This document shows positions 1-10,459 of a stretch of DNA of 64,000 nucleotides, in pieces. Source of the stretch: Gnetum montanum. Lineage: Eukaryota; Streptophyta; Gnetopsida; Gnetales; Gnetaceae. Each line of letters begins with the position of its first letter. The first letter of the stretch is position 1. Under the pieces are notes generated by a model, which was not told the DNA's origin, did not search any database, and saw only the letters and a list, made by a program, of their open reading frames with translations. The DNA is taken from positions 252,879 through 316,878 of the forward strand of contig MNCI01008086.1 in NCBI GenBank assembly GCA_015680685.1. The letters run 5' to 3'. The translations under genes and the position numbers were made by a program.

Positions 1-909
1 CCTAGTGTAAACCACGTCTCATCAGCGTCTATGATGCCTACGTTGTTCCCTACTCTCCATTCTTCTATATCGTGACTCTCTAGAGTTCCCTTGTTCCCTT
101 TCTTCGTTGTTTCATCTATGACTTCCACTTTGCCTACCTTTATCCCCATGATCTTTTTCTTTATGACTACGTTCAGATATTGAAGGAGAGGGTGAAGGAG
201 ATGATGAAGGTGAAGGAGATGATGAAGATGAAGATGAAGGAGAACCGTCACCATGATGGTGTCTGCTACCTTCTCTTCTATGGTGTCAGCCACGATCGCG
301 ATTGCGATTAGAATGTCCACCTTTATCATGAGTTTGTGTCCCTTTTTCAGACCCTTTATGCCCGTGGGTATCAGAACCTGGGTTATGAATAGTGGAATGA
401 AGGTTCTAATACACAACCCCTTGGCCAAAGTCAAGGGAAGGAACATCTTTGTGTGGGCGACTGCCTGAGATAGGTTCACCACCCTCATTTTTGCTTAAGA
501 CATGTGGGGCATCCTGGGATCACTTACCCTTCAAAGACTTATGATGTCTCTCTTGTTGCAAGTGCCTTTAACGTTGTGCCTCTATGGGATGGTATTCTCT
601 TGAGTCATGGTCTTGCACAACATATTCTGTAGGTAAGTGTAGCATGCCAATTCATGTGAGAGCATGAAGAAGCATGCTCAGGACTGAACAATTAGAAGGT
701 AACACTATGTTACCTTCTAAGTCTTGCCAACGTAGTTGTTCGTCTTGATGGAGGATAAAGGTGAAGTATCGCATATACTCATCAGGATGAATATATACCA
801 CTCAAACTTGTTGAGGGATTGGCGGATCAACGTCATGTGTATTACACCGTCGATTGTTTCCTATTTCGAACCTAGGCAGTGAGGCGCTTTTATACAAAGA
901 AGGAGACAT
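1..909 (-). pseudogene. Element E gag, N-terminal part, degraded
   Basis: The minus-strand reading frame starts with ATG at 909 and resembles the gag start of element G at 12457: a serine-rich opening, then a stretch ending in FTFILHQDEQL, then GNIVLP. In-frame stops interrupt it (for example a TGA after the PIPQQV stretch, and one after MLLHALT), so no intact protein is made. The remaining part down to position 1 is the low-complexity charged linker typical of this gag family. It would have been the structural capsid protein of the retrotransposon. Confidence 0.75.
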
Positions 910-1025
910 ACTTGTCTATTCAATGTACAATGTATTCTTGTTTATTATTTCTCAACCAATCCTAAGGGTTCGTTCCAATGATGTGAATGATTTCCTATGT
1001 TCTAGTTAGCACACAAACAACTAAG

Positions 1026-1043
1026 TCCTCGACAACGGTGCGA
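1026..1043 (-). other. Element E primer binding site (tRNA-Asp type)
   Basis: Read on the minus strand, TCGCACCGTTGTCGAGGA closely resembles the 18-base complement of the plant tRNA-Asp 3' end, TGGCGCCGTTGCCGGGGA. It lies one base inside the LTR boundary, where minus-strand DNA synthesis would be primed. Confidence 0.75.
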
Positions 1044-1044
1044 A

Positions 1045-2008
1045 TGATGAGCAGCGAGGTACCCCTACGCTCAACCATATGAATACGAGCATTTCACGCA
1101 CGCTCCAGTCGAATTCCAAGGACTAAGTGCTCATGTGCCCTTGTGGAACAAGGATGAGTTGGTTGATCGTTGTCTTCCCAAGCTTACCTATATGTCACAA
1201 TTGTATGGTTAAGTAAGCTTAAGGCATATGATTTTTATAGCTTTTATGTTTTTATGTCTTACGCTAGTAGGGAAGGAGAGAGGTAACTAAGTGACTAATT
1301 TAACTTAACTACTCATTAACTAAGTTCTAACTAATCCTAACATCAGCATCCATTCCCACTTGTCGTACACATCCTGAACTAGTGCAACGCTGCTGGGATT
1401 ACGAAACACTAATTGTTATTGGGTTACTAAGCATTACACGCATGCTCAAAGTTGTCGTGCTTGTGTAAGTTAACGATTTTGTTAATTGATCAAAATGAAT
1501 TAATGTGCTAATAACATAAATGTAAAGTGCATAAAATAAAATAAAATAAAATAAATGCATAAGAAAATAAAATAAAAGAAATGTGCAAGAAAACAAATCT
1601 CAAGTGCTGCAAGGATGAATCAAAGAGCTTGTCTTTATTGCCAACACAATGGTGTGCTCAGGTACATCAATGCTTGAATAAAAATCCATCCACACTTAGA
1701 CCTCCTACTGTAGGCACTTGGAAAATACTCAAACTTTCAAACAGACTTCAAGAGTTTCGCTACTTGATTGCTAAAAGACTTCCTCCCAATTGTGCACCTG
1801 GGCACTGTATTTATAGGCTTGGGAGCAACTACTCTAATAATTAGAATAACTGCTAAAGTAACTGCTAGAGTAACCACTCTAATAATTAGAATAACTACTA
1901 GAGTAACCACTAGAGTAACCACTCTAATAATTAGAGTAACTGCTAGAGTAACTACTCTAATAATTAGAATAATTGCTAGAGTAACCGCTAGAGTAACTGC
2001 TCTCATCA
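1045..2008 (-). repeat. Element E 5' LTR (964 bp)
   Basis: On the plus strand it begins TGATGAGC and ends CTCATCA, the inverted terminal dinucleotide pattern shared by the gypsy LTRs here. A TATA-like box is present in the element's orientation (plus-strand CTGTATTTATAG at about 1805-1816). The R/U5 side carries the family core seen in G and F, including the phrase reading GGAATTCGACTGGA in the element's orientation. The U3 side holds the tandem repeat listed separately. Confidence 0.85.
1828..2003. repeat. Short tandem repeats in the U3 of element E
   Basis: Units of the type CTCTAATAATTAGAATAACT alternate with variants of GCTAGAGTAACC, repeated several times with small changes. The CTCTAATAATTAGAG part is close to a palindrome. 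It is downstream of the TATA box on the plus strand, hence upstream of the element's promoter on the minus strand. This is the normal place for enhancer-like repeats in an LTR. The open frames through it on both strands are a product of the repeat, not genes. Confidence 0.8.
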
Positions 2009-3072
2009 CACTTGTTGAAATTTTTGTAAAGTATCTAATTTTATTGTAATGGACACTAATTTTTGTAATCCTATACAATCTGGTAGAGTCAATTTATCTG
2101 TCTATTTGTTTATTTGGTAGCTAATAAATTCCATACTTCCCCAAATTTTTTAAGAAGCTTAATACTACTTCTATTCACTTGAAGACAAGTTTTCAATCAG
2201 TTGTGGGGATATGATGAGTCATAATTAGACAGGTTACGTTGATGCACCTGTGTTGACATAGCCCCATTGATGTATCCCCATCAACGCTAATGCAAACAAA
2301 GCCTATATAAATGCATGCACCAATTGCATTTATGAAATCTTAAATTCAATAGCATAGCGAAACTCTTGCAATTCCTTGTGTCCAAAGGTAGAATATTTTC
2401 CCTCTAAGTGCATGCAGTGTAAACTAAAGAGATTGTATAGTGCTCTATTTGAATGCCATGTACTTGAACATATTGGCATGAACGAAAATAAAGTTGAGAT
2501 TTCTTATATTTATTCTAGAACTTGGATTAGTTTACTCTTTTCTATTTGCACTTTTCTTTAAATGCAATTTACATTCATGATATTAATTAATTAATATACT
2601 TAATCATAAATACATAAGTATGACCACTTTGAGCATGGCGTATTGCACTTGGTAATCCCAGTAGTGGATATTTGGTACACCTAGTAATAACCACTTGGTT
2701 ACCTAGTAGCATTAATACCAAGTCAGGATGTGTACGGTAAGTGGAAACAGTTACTTCACATTATGATATTTAGTTGCTAGATTAGTTAAGTAGTTAAATA
2801 ATTAATTGTTAAACCTCCCTTTACTCATCTAGCTATTAGGATGAAAAATATATAAAAATACTTCTAAAAATAGACATCATGTGCCTTAACGCACATGTAA
2901 CCATACGTATTGATTACATAAGTGTGATTTAGGAAAACAACAATCATACAACCCCTTGCTCATGGTTTAAGACTATAGGCAACTAGAAACTAAGTTCACG
3001 GAATTCGACTGGATCACTAGTGAACGCTTGTTATTCATATAGTTGGACGTAGGGGATACCCGCTACTCATTA
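2009..3072 (+). mobile_element. Element F: 3' end of a gypsy element with its 3' LTR (2212-3072)
   Basis: A polypurine tract (TTGTGGGGATA just before 2212) is followed by an LTR starting TGATGAGTCA and ending CTCATTA at 3072 (final C of TCATCA mutated to T). A TATA-like TATATAAATG lies near 2303, and the family core phrase CTTGGTAATCCCAG is at about 2650-2663. The 203 bp before the tract is the internal 3' end. The rest of F lies beyond E, off the left edge. Orientation is opposite to E. Confidence 0.8.
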
Positions 3073-3380
3073 CACATGTAGCAGTTACAACCTACCTAAT
3101 TGGTGTTTGTATACTTTCTTCTTAGATGCATTGATATGTTGTATGCATAATTTCTTCTTGAATATATTGGTATGAAACTACAAAATGATCAATGAGACCT
3201 ACATACTCCATTCTTGAAAGCAAGAGTAAGTGTCAAGTGAGTTAAAAATGTCTTCATTGGGCAATCTTACTTGTTTTTAGCAATCTTTAAAAAAAATTCT
3301 TTGTTATTAACTTGCAATATTACTGGACATTTTTAGACCTACATACAAAGTTTTTAACTTACTTGGTATTAACTTTTTAG

Positions 3381-3720
3381 GAAGTTTATTTCTTTGTTAA
3401 GATTGAATGGCTTTTAGAAAAATTAATTTTGACATATTAAGCATGATAGGGCCTCGTGGATGTTCTTTTTAGAAAATTTATTTGTCTTTCAAGTTACTTT
3501 TGGTAGAAAGTTTATTTCTTTGTCAAAATCAAGTTGTTTTTAGAAAGTTCATTTATTTTAGTGTGACAAAGATTGCTTCAAGAAATTTATTTTAGATAAG
3601 TTCTTTTTTAAAAATTTATTTTTATTAGAGAGTACTTTTAGAAACTTTATTTCTTTGTTAATATCAAGTAAGTTAATTTTTTAAAAATTATTTATTTGAG
3701 GGTTGACATATTATGCATAA
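3381..3720. repeat. Imperfect tandem repeat, about 126-135 bp period, three copies
   Basis: The phrase GAAGTTTATTTCTTTGTTAA recurs with changes at about 3381, 3506 and 3641. Each copy is followed by a similar AT-rich tail with a segment like TTTTAGAAA...TTTATT. The copies are diverged, so the array is old. Confidence 0.6.
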
Positions 3721-5291
3721 GGATGAACAACTTAACAAAATTGAGTGGACTTGATGTGTTGAGCTAGCAATATTGACAAAAAGGCCTTAAAAAGTTGGAC
3801 GGGTTCTATGTGTACTAAATAGAATGTGATAAAGACCTCATAGAACTCTATGTTGTCAAAATAAAATGTGAGTGGAATGCCATTGGTAATTGCCCTCTTA
3901 TTCAAAAATAAAAAAGCAAGTACTATCAAAGTTTCAGGGAAAATAAGTGTGCATCCAGGTAACAACAAAGAAGACAAAACCCATAAATACAAAGGGTGAA
4001 TAAAGATTAAAGATTTGTAATGAAGAAGAAAAAAAGAAAAAGTAAATATGATAAGTGAACATTGTGAAAAGTAAAGAAGAAAAGTTACAATGGTTAAACA
4101 TACAACGAATTTGGTAACTAAATAGTCAAAGATGTTGCTTAGCATCCTTTGATAGAAAAATGAAAGTGCAAATAAGACTTAAAAGTAAGTTAAGACTCAT
4201 TTTCTTAAAGAGGAAGAGAAGATCCAAGTTGAGCCAAGCGTAAACCTAATTCACTTTCTTAAATAAGAAGATAAGATTACTTGACAAGCTAAGAAGATAA
4301 GATCACTCAACAGGCTTTGGTGAAAGCTACGAAGTAATATAGCAAAATTATATAGAGTTTGTACTTGAGTTGGCTAAGAATGACTATGGTCTCCATTGTA
4401 AGTAAATATCTTTTAATTATAAAATTGTTATGAAAAGATAAATTGAGTTACTAAAATGCTAAATTCTCAAGCACAAAATTCTTTACATGCCAATAAAGTA
4501 AAACCAAACTTTAACATATCCTCTCACCGTGTCTTTATTCATGTGACATGCTCTTATCATATGTACAAACTGCAAGTCTTAAAATTATGTCCGCGGGTGA
4601 ATGATTGATGCTGACCACTTATTCATTGTCAAGTCAAGAAGGTACCACTTCAGCTACAATACCATTTTAAAGATAATGTTACAAGTGAATAAATCACAAA
4701 TACCGGATATTTGAAGGTTTTACTCAAGAGATTGAAATAAAACCAAATTTAATGAAGAATGGAAGCTCGTAAAAGAACTGGACAAGGATTTGGAATGAAA
4801 CCATGGGATAACATGGCTCTCCAATATGTACTAAAATTGCAGTGAAAGAATGATGTTATGCAGAATACCAGTAAATCCGAAAGTATGCAGTAATTATGGA
4901 TGACAAATTTCACATCTTATCCAACAACTACAGAGTTTAATGGAGATAGTCAACCAAATAAAAACTTAAAAATCACAGGATCAGCAGAAGTGTTAAAAGA
5001 CATCAGCTTAAAAGTTCTTACTTCATCAAGCTGAAGCTTAAGAAAGAAGATTTTGAAACGCTTCTCAAAGAAAGTAAACATAGGCAACCATTGCAAAATA
5101 TAAAGGAAGCGGTCTAGTAAAGAGAATGAAAATGTACATTCTAAGCATGTTGCTTTCATCCAAGAATTTCAAATTGTCAAGACAAAACCTGTACAATTGC
5201 CTTTTAAGATGCCTTTTATTTTCATTACTCACAGGCTCAATTTTCATCATGTCAAGTAGGGTCCCAGAAAAGGTTGGTAGATCAAGAGGCT

Positions 5292-5375
5292 GCACCTAAG
5301 CTCAAACTCAGGTCTTGCAACTTAAGAGACAAGCAGCTTACCATCACTCTAAATAATGACACCCTGCCAAACATT
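5292..5375. repeat. Dispersed repeat, copy 1 (shared with 10460-10545)
   Basis: AAGCTCAAACTCAGGTCTTG and the following ACTTAAGAGACAAGC...CATCACTCTAAATAATG match the segment at about 10473-10543 (AAGCTCAAACCTAGGGCTCA, then ACTTGAGAAACAAGC...CATCACTCCAAATAATG). Copy 2 lies just before LINE reverse-transcriptase sequence, so this may be a piece of the same LINE family or its target. Function unknown. Confidence 0.5.
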
Positions 5376-6438
5376 GTAGGTACAATGGAATAATAAATTC
5401 ACCCTATGAATCTGATTGGTAACATTTTGACCATTTGACTCTGCTGCATGGCAATCCTGTTAATCATGCCATGCAAAAAATGAACATGTATTTACCTGGA
5501 CTGTTCCGTATCTGAAGTTTGATGCACTTGTAATGCTTCAGCAAGGATTTCCTTAATGCTAAGAGAAGTTCAGAAGCATTTTTCATGCATCAAACATGAA
5601 ATATACACATAGGCTTCCTGACCCTTATGGAGCAAGATTTTTCTCTCTAATCGTCTACTTTGTGAAAGATGAATCACCGGATCACATATTGTTATCTCAA
5701 ATGAAAATTGAAACTGCTAGTCTCTTAGAAAATTTTGCACATGTTTACCTGTTTTCACTTTGATTTGGCATGACAATTTAGCAAAAGGTTGTACTATGTA
5801 TGCCTAAATCCAAATTATATAACATAAAGAGAATAAAGGCTTCCTTTACCAAAAAATTAATCTAGGAACTTAAATAACGTCAGGCCTGTAAACTACATTC
5901 ATTTTAGCATGTGCAACTTGAAATCTCATGTTAGAGACTTCATTGATCTCAAAAAACAGAAGACTCATTTTGAAAACCCCAAATAGCTGAACCCTTCTGG
6001 GTCATAAATTAAACAATTATCCAATGAAAAGTATGAATCTTGTACAGCTGAGCTCTTCAGCTCTCATCAGTATTTGAGTCTTAACCTAGCAACTTGAGAT
6101 TTGCTTCATGTTTCCTTCCCTCTAGGAGTAATTTCTCCAGAGATAATTTTGAAAATCCTCCATGTCTTTACTGCGACTTCAGAAATTATGCTAATTTTAA
6201 TTTGCTTACTTTTTAATTATTGATTTGCTAGCACAGGAACGAGTGAAGGTGTAGTTAAATATGAGCAGCACAAAGACATACAAACAAAAAAGATGAAAGA
6301 ATGATAGTTTCAAAATCAATTAATCTGAATATCCCTCCTGGTTTCAATTTTACAAATGAATGAAGATAGGTTACCCATATATTTTTACAGCTTTAGATAG
6401 TTTCAAAATTTGTGAGAGAAAACCTGTAATGGAAATAC

Positions 6439-6549
6439 CTTTCGTGCTTTATCTTGGGCCACTAAATCAAGGAGAGTTTCACGTAAAATGAACTGTCCAA
6501 AACTACAAATGCTCTCCCGAGTAGATCCGTGGGGTCTCTTACTGGGCAT
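6439..6549 (-). other. Possible coding exon of an unidentified minus-strand gene
   Basis: On the minus strand, ATG at 6549 opens 37 codons beginning MPSKRPHGSTRES and ending QDKARK, followed directly by a GT (GTATTTCC). Upstream on the same strand are a strong donor-like CCT|GTAAGT near 6811 and an acceptor-like CTTTTCAG|GG near 6699, consistent with a 5' untranslated exon and intron. A further stretch on the minus strand near 6190-6120 reads VAVKTWRIFK but does not join in phase. I do not recognise the protein. It could equally be the 3' transcribed region of the PPR gene just upstream. Low certainty. Confidence 0.25.
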
Positions 6550-7129
6550 GGTAAATAAATCTCAGTTTCACATTCAGTTTCAGATAACAAATAAAACAAA
6601 ATCAAAATAGTTCATTACAGGCACTCTAGAAATGCGAAAAAGTGACAAAATTTGTCTCTCAAATAGATAGTACTAGATGAGCATTATTGTTCTTGGCACC
6701 CTGAAAAGTCGAGAAAGGTAACAATATCAGGCAGGCATGCGAATGTAAATCAGAAGATAAAAGAAATTGTCAAAAAAAATTCACAATATAATGGATAATT
6801 AACTTACAGGAAAGATGTTTCGTAATATTTTGTAATCAATTGCGGAACTTTGATTGCTTGCAACTGCCAACCCTGCCTACGAAAGCCGAACTGAGGGATT
6901 GTTTCGTTGACCGGATAGATGAAGCTTGTGACGCAGCAGCTTTTTTCCACGTTTTGACCACTATAGAAAAATACATAATTAAAGCTGCCAGTTAGGTAAT
7001 CTTTTTTATCTTCTTTACGAAGAATATCGCTCCTGGATATCTGAGTTTCAGCAACAATTACAAAATTTAAAATTTTCTTTCAAGCTCATCAGATTAAATT
7101 GCTGCGACTATCATAGATTTCCAACCGAA

Positions 7130-9583
7130 TCACCAAAAATCTCCACATGAACATGCACCATTTTTAAAATGATGAAACCGGAGTTTATCTCTTATAACGA
7201 TATAACGACCAGTTATTTTAGATATGATCTTAATAGCGCTGTGACAATCCGAACAAGCTCGAATATTTTTAATGATTCGAATAGGCAAACTGGGAGGTAT
7301 GCTGATCAGCCCAAATGCAACAGCTAATTTTTCACTGTGGTAGCATACAGAGAGCTCTTTTTGGCCCTCTTCTACATCATGCAAGTCGCAACTAGTATCA
7401 GGAACATATCCTTCGTTCCTCATCTGCTCTGTCAGATTATCCAATGTTGAGTAAATCTTGTGTGTCTGGGGATGTGACCTATCGTCACAGACAAAGCAAT
7501 AAGAACGATCTAAGACATCTACCCAGCTGAATCCCGGCTCCTTCTTAATATCTCTGTCCTTCATGAGTTTCTTTATCATGGCAGCTTCTTTCCACATCTC
7601 AGCCGCTGAATAAATATGAGACATCATGACATACGGAGCAGCATCCTGGGGATTCAGCTTTAAATGCTGCTCTGCAGCATACCTTCCAAGATCCACATTC
7701 TTGTACTTTTTGCAGCCACTGAGAAGGGACATCCACATCCTTCCATCGGGTTGAATGGACATGCATTCAAGCATATTCGCGGCATCATCCAACTTTCCTG
7801 CACGAGCGAGTAGATCAATCATGCAAGAATAATGTTCTATCCTTGGCTCGATACAATAGTCATTCTGCAGCGAATGAAAATATTTGCAGCCTTCTTTCAC
7901 CAGACCTCCATGACTGCAAGCAGCAAGGACACAAACAAAACTTATATAATCAGGATCTGTCCCTGTTTTGACCATTTCCTTAAAAAGCTTAATCCCTTCT
8001 GCAGTTTTCCCATTCTGGGAATACCCAGAGAGCATGGCATTCCATGAAACTACGTTCTTCCTGGGCATCTCAATAAACACACTTTCTGCATCATCGATAA
8101 TTCCACATTTCGCATACATATCCAACAAAGCACTCCCTGAGAATATATCTGATTCCAACCCCACTTTTATCAAGTAACCATGAACTTGCTTACCCTGTCG
8201 CAGGGCAGAAAGGTTGGAACAAGCCTTTAGTGCAGTGGCAAGAGCACTATTGTCTGGTCCAAAACCCAGCCTTACCATTTCTGCAAAAAGCTTCAGAGCT
8301 TCTTTGCCCCTGTCTGATTGAGAACAGCCTGAGATGAGCACAGTCCATGAAGTTGAATTCTTGTTAGGCATGGATTCAAACACAAGTTTAGCAGTGTCTA
8401 TGCAGCCACATTTTGCATACATGTCCATCAAGGCATTTTGGACAATTGTGTTACGATCAACCCCAGTTTTGAGCACCAGTCCATGAACCTGGCTGCCATG
8501 AATTAAACTCTCTTGATTTGCACAAGCACTGAAAAGACTAGAAAACGTTAATTTGGACCAATCCAAGCCTTTTCTATGCAGATTCTGAAATAACCTCAAC
8601 GACTCCTCTGCTTGCCCATGCCAGACACAGGCCGTGATCATGACATTCCAAGATATCTCGTCATGACAAGGCATTTCGTCAAACACTTGCCTTGCGTGCT
8701 CTATGTTTCCACATTTTGCATACACATCCATAAATGCATTCCCAACAAAGACACTCCTGTCAAACCCACTCTTAATAGCAAGTCCATGACAAACAAAACC
8801 CAGATCCAAATCGCCAATTCCAGCGCACGCGCTCAGAACACCTGCAAAGGTAAACTGCGTAGGCTTGTTTCGACAAACCATGGACTCCATAAACAAATCC
8901 AGGGCTTCTTTGCAGAAACCATCGCGAGCATAGGCAGCGATCAGGGCATTAAAAGATACAGAATCCCTGCAAGCAATGCCATCAAAAACCTTGCGCGCAG
9001 AATCAATATCGCCGCACTTGGCATAAGAATCAAGTAAAGTATTCTGGACGCGAAGTTGGCACTGGAACCCGCATTTGACAATTTGGGCATGAACTTGCAT
9101 TGTTTGCAGAGAATTTTCAGAAACTCCGCACGCGCACAAAATTTCAGTAAGACAGACGCCGTCAAGCCTTAATCCCTGAAACTGCATTTGAGAGTACAAT
9201 CTGAATGCTTCTGCAGAATTTCCCAGACAGGTGTAGCTCCCGATCATGGCAGTCCAGGCCACTGCATCGCGATTCGTCATTTGATCAAACAGCTCGCGGG
9301 CATTGTCGATCTGCTGGTGTCTTGCATACGCGGAGATCATCAGATTCCACGAGAACTTGTTTTTGGTGGGCATCGTATCGAAAACATGGCGTGCCCTCTG
9401 CAGATCCTTGAACTTTGCATGAAGTTCGATGAGAGTGTTGTTTCTGTATGTTTCGGGATCGAATCCCGTCTTGAGCATGCGCTGATCGACATGTTTCTTC
9501 TCGACAATCTGTGCTTGGAAGCGTGGTTTACTGTCGTAGAAGCCCCTCTGAGCGCTTCGTTTCAGCATGAAATAAGCTTTCAT
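7130..9583 (-). CDS. PLS-class pentatricopeptide repeat protein with E/E+ and DYW deaminase domain (817 aa)
   Basis: A single uninterrupted minus-strand frame: ATG at 9583, TGA at 7132-7130. The N-terminus (MKAYFMLKRSAQRGF) is basic and poor in acidic residues, suiting an organelle transit peptide, probably mitochondrial. From about residue 45 to 630 there are back-to-back PPR motifs of P, L and S type with recurring phrases such as NALMDMYAKCG and SWNAMLSGYSQNG. An E/E+ region with EPGFSWVDV follows. The C-terminal DYW domain keeps the cytidine-deaminase signature: HSE at 749-751, CSDC at 777-780, HH at 804-805 and CSC at 811-813. It ends DFW instead of DYW. Known family members bind organelle transcripts sequence-specifically and edit C to U. 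Overall pattern recalls Arabidopsis At3g02010 from memory; orthology is untested. It is the only intact host gene here and has no retroelement insertion. Confidence 0.95.
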   Translation of the reverse strand: MKAYFMLKRSAQRGFYDSKPRFQAQIVEKKHVDQRMLKTGFDPETYRNNTLIELHAKFKDLQRARHVFDTMPTKNKFSWNLMISAYARHQQIDNARELFDQMTNRDAVAWTAMIGSYTCLGNSAEAFRLYSQMQFQGLRLDGVCLTEILCACGVSENSLQTMQVHAQIVKCGFQCQLRVQNTLLDSYAKCGDIDSARKVFDGIACRDSVSFNALIAAYARDGFCKEALDLFMESMVCRNKPTQFTFAGVLSACAGIGDLDLGFVCHGLAIKSGFDRSVFVGNAFMDVYAKCGNIEHARQVFDEMPCHDEISWNVMITACVWHGQAEESLRLFQNLHRKGLDWSKLTFSSLFSACANQESLIHGSQVHGLVLKTGVDRNTIVQNALMDMYAKCGCIDTAKLVFESMPNKNSTSWTVLISGCSQSDRGKEALKLFAEMVRLGFGPDNSALATALKACSNLSALRQGKQVHGYLIKVGLESDIFSGSALLDMYAKCGIIDDAESVFIEMPRKNVVSWNAMLSGYSQNGKTAEGIKLFKEMVKTGTDPDYISFVCVLAACSHGGLVKEGCKYFHSLQNDYCIEPRIEHYSCMIDLLARAGKLDDAANMLECMSIQPDGRMWMSLLSGCKKYKNVDLGRYAAEQHLKLNPQDAAPYVMMSHIYSAAEMWKEAAMIKKLMKDRDIKKEPGFSWVDVLDRSYCFVCDDRSHPQTHKIYSTLDNLTEQMRNEGYVPDTSCDLHDVEEGQKELSVCYHSEKLAVAFGLISIPPSLPIRIIKNIRACSDCHSAIKIISKITGRYIVIRDKLRFHHFKNGACSCGDFW

Positions 9584-10459
9584 TGCTGCGGTTCCATTCT
9601 GTCTGGGTGATCAGCTAACCTGGGGATGCTCTCTCAAGACACAGAAACAAGGTGGTTCATTAACAAAGGCCTTTAGTATTTGCAACATAATAAACAGCAG
9701 ATTAAATGATTTGTACATGAAGCTTTTAAGTGCCAAGTTTCATATTGAAGAGGAACTTCTAAAAGAATTCTTGCTGTCTTACCCATAGTGATCATTTTAC
9801 AGAGATTAGTAACCTCGCTTCCTTATGAAATACGACCTATTTAGTAAAAGATTATACTATCCTTTTGACCTTATCTTAAAGTCAAATAGAATTAAGATAA
9901 GTGACAAGAGTCATGTTATCAAGCAAAAGAAAAGGCCAACCCTAAATATTTGAAACCAAATTACAAAACACATACTCAAAGTTATCTTGTGACAAATAGA
10001 ACAAACAAGCTAAGTGATGCCTTAATACTTTAGTTGGCCTTGAAACTCATATCCTCAATCAACCAAGATTCCATTTGTTACTCATAACAAAATGCATATT
10101 TTGAACACTATTAACCCATAATCAAGCCTTGTTATGAAAAAACCTGTTCAAAGTAATGCCATTAGGCCATTTTCAAACTCACCATCAATAATTTGAATTA
10201 GTTTGTCTCTAAATAGTTCTATAATATTCTCAATATGTTTGATTAGAGGGAAACTTGTACTTTAAATCATTAATTTGGTTTTGAGAACTAACCAACAAAG
10301 TGATTTCCATTGTTACAACAAAACATCTAATCAAAATAAAGTAATTCTACTTTAACCAATTTGTTAACCTTTTCTTAATCAAGGCGAAAGCTTAATGCTC
10401 ATCCCTCCAAGTGGGGTTAACAAAAGGGTTGACAAATAAGTCAAAGCCCAATATCTTTT
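9584..10459. other. Upstream flank of the PPR gene, no gene recognised
   Basis: AT-rich sequence between the PPR start codon and the LINE remnant. Its first 100 bp or so should contain the PPR promoter and 5' leader, but I see no convincing TATA box at a fixed distance. No open frame resembles a known protein. Confidence 0.4.

Larger units (their letters stand above)
1..2008 (-). mobile_element. Element E: Athila-like Ty3/gypsy LTR retrotransposon, 5' part only
   Basis: Minus-strand element running off the left edge of the window. Reading the minus strand from 2008 downward there is a 5' LTR (2008-1045), a primer binding site (1043-1026) and the start of gag (909-1). The layout and sequence match element G at 11528-22215. 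The DNA beyond its 5' LTR (2009-2211) looks like the 3' end of another gypsy element (F), so E appears to have inserted into F in the opposite orientation. The rest of E lies outside the window, so its target duplication and 3' LTR cannot be checked. Confidence 0.85.
3073..6438. other. AT-rich intergenic DNA, no gene recognised
   Basis: No convincing protein is visible on either strand. It holds the tandem repeat at 3381-3720, a dispersed repeat at about 5292-5375 shared with 10460-10545, and minus-strand stretches with splice-site-like signals (GTGAGT near 5235; GTAAAT near 5496 preceded by a 62-bp open stretch at 5497-5558 with a pyrimidine-rich AG acceptor at 5559). These could be decayed exons or introns in the 3' transcribed region of a neighbour, but the frames do not join cleanly, so no gene is called. 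Confidence 0.5.

Noticed and set aside
1737-2078. Open frames on both strands rich in VTLAVTLIIRVV-type repeats
   Set aside because: They are translations of the short tandem repeat in the element E LTR; the repeat length happens to keep frames open. No protein family looks like this.
8612-9037. Plus-strand frames of about 140 codons opposite the PPR gene (also 9188-9610)
   Set aside because: Shadow frames of the PPR coding strand; they match nothing and the minus strand has full PPR-DYW motifs.
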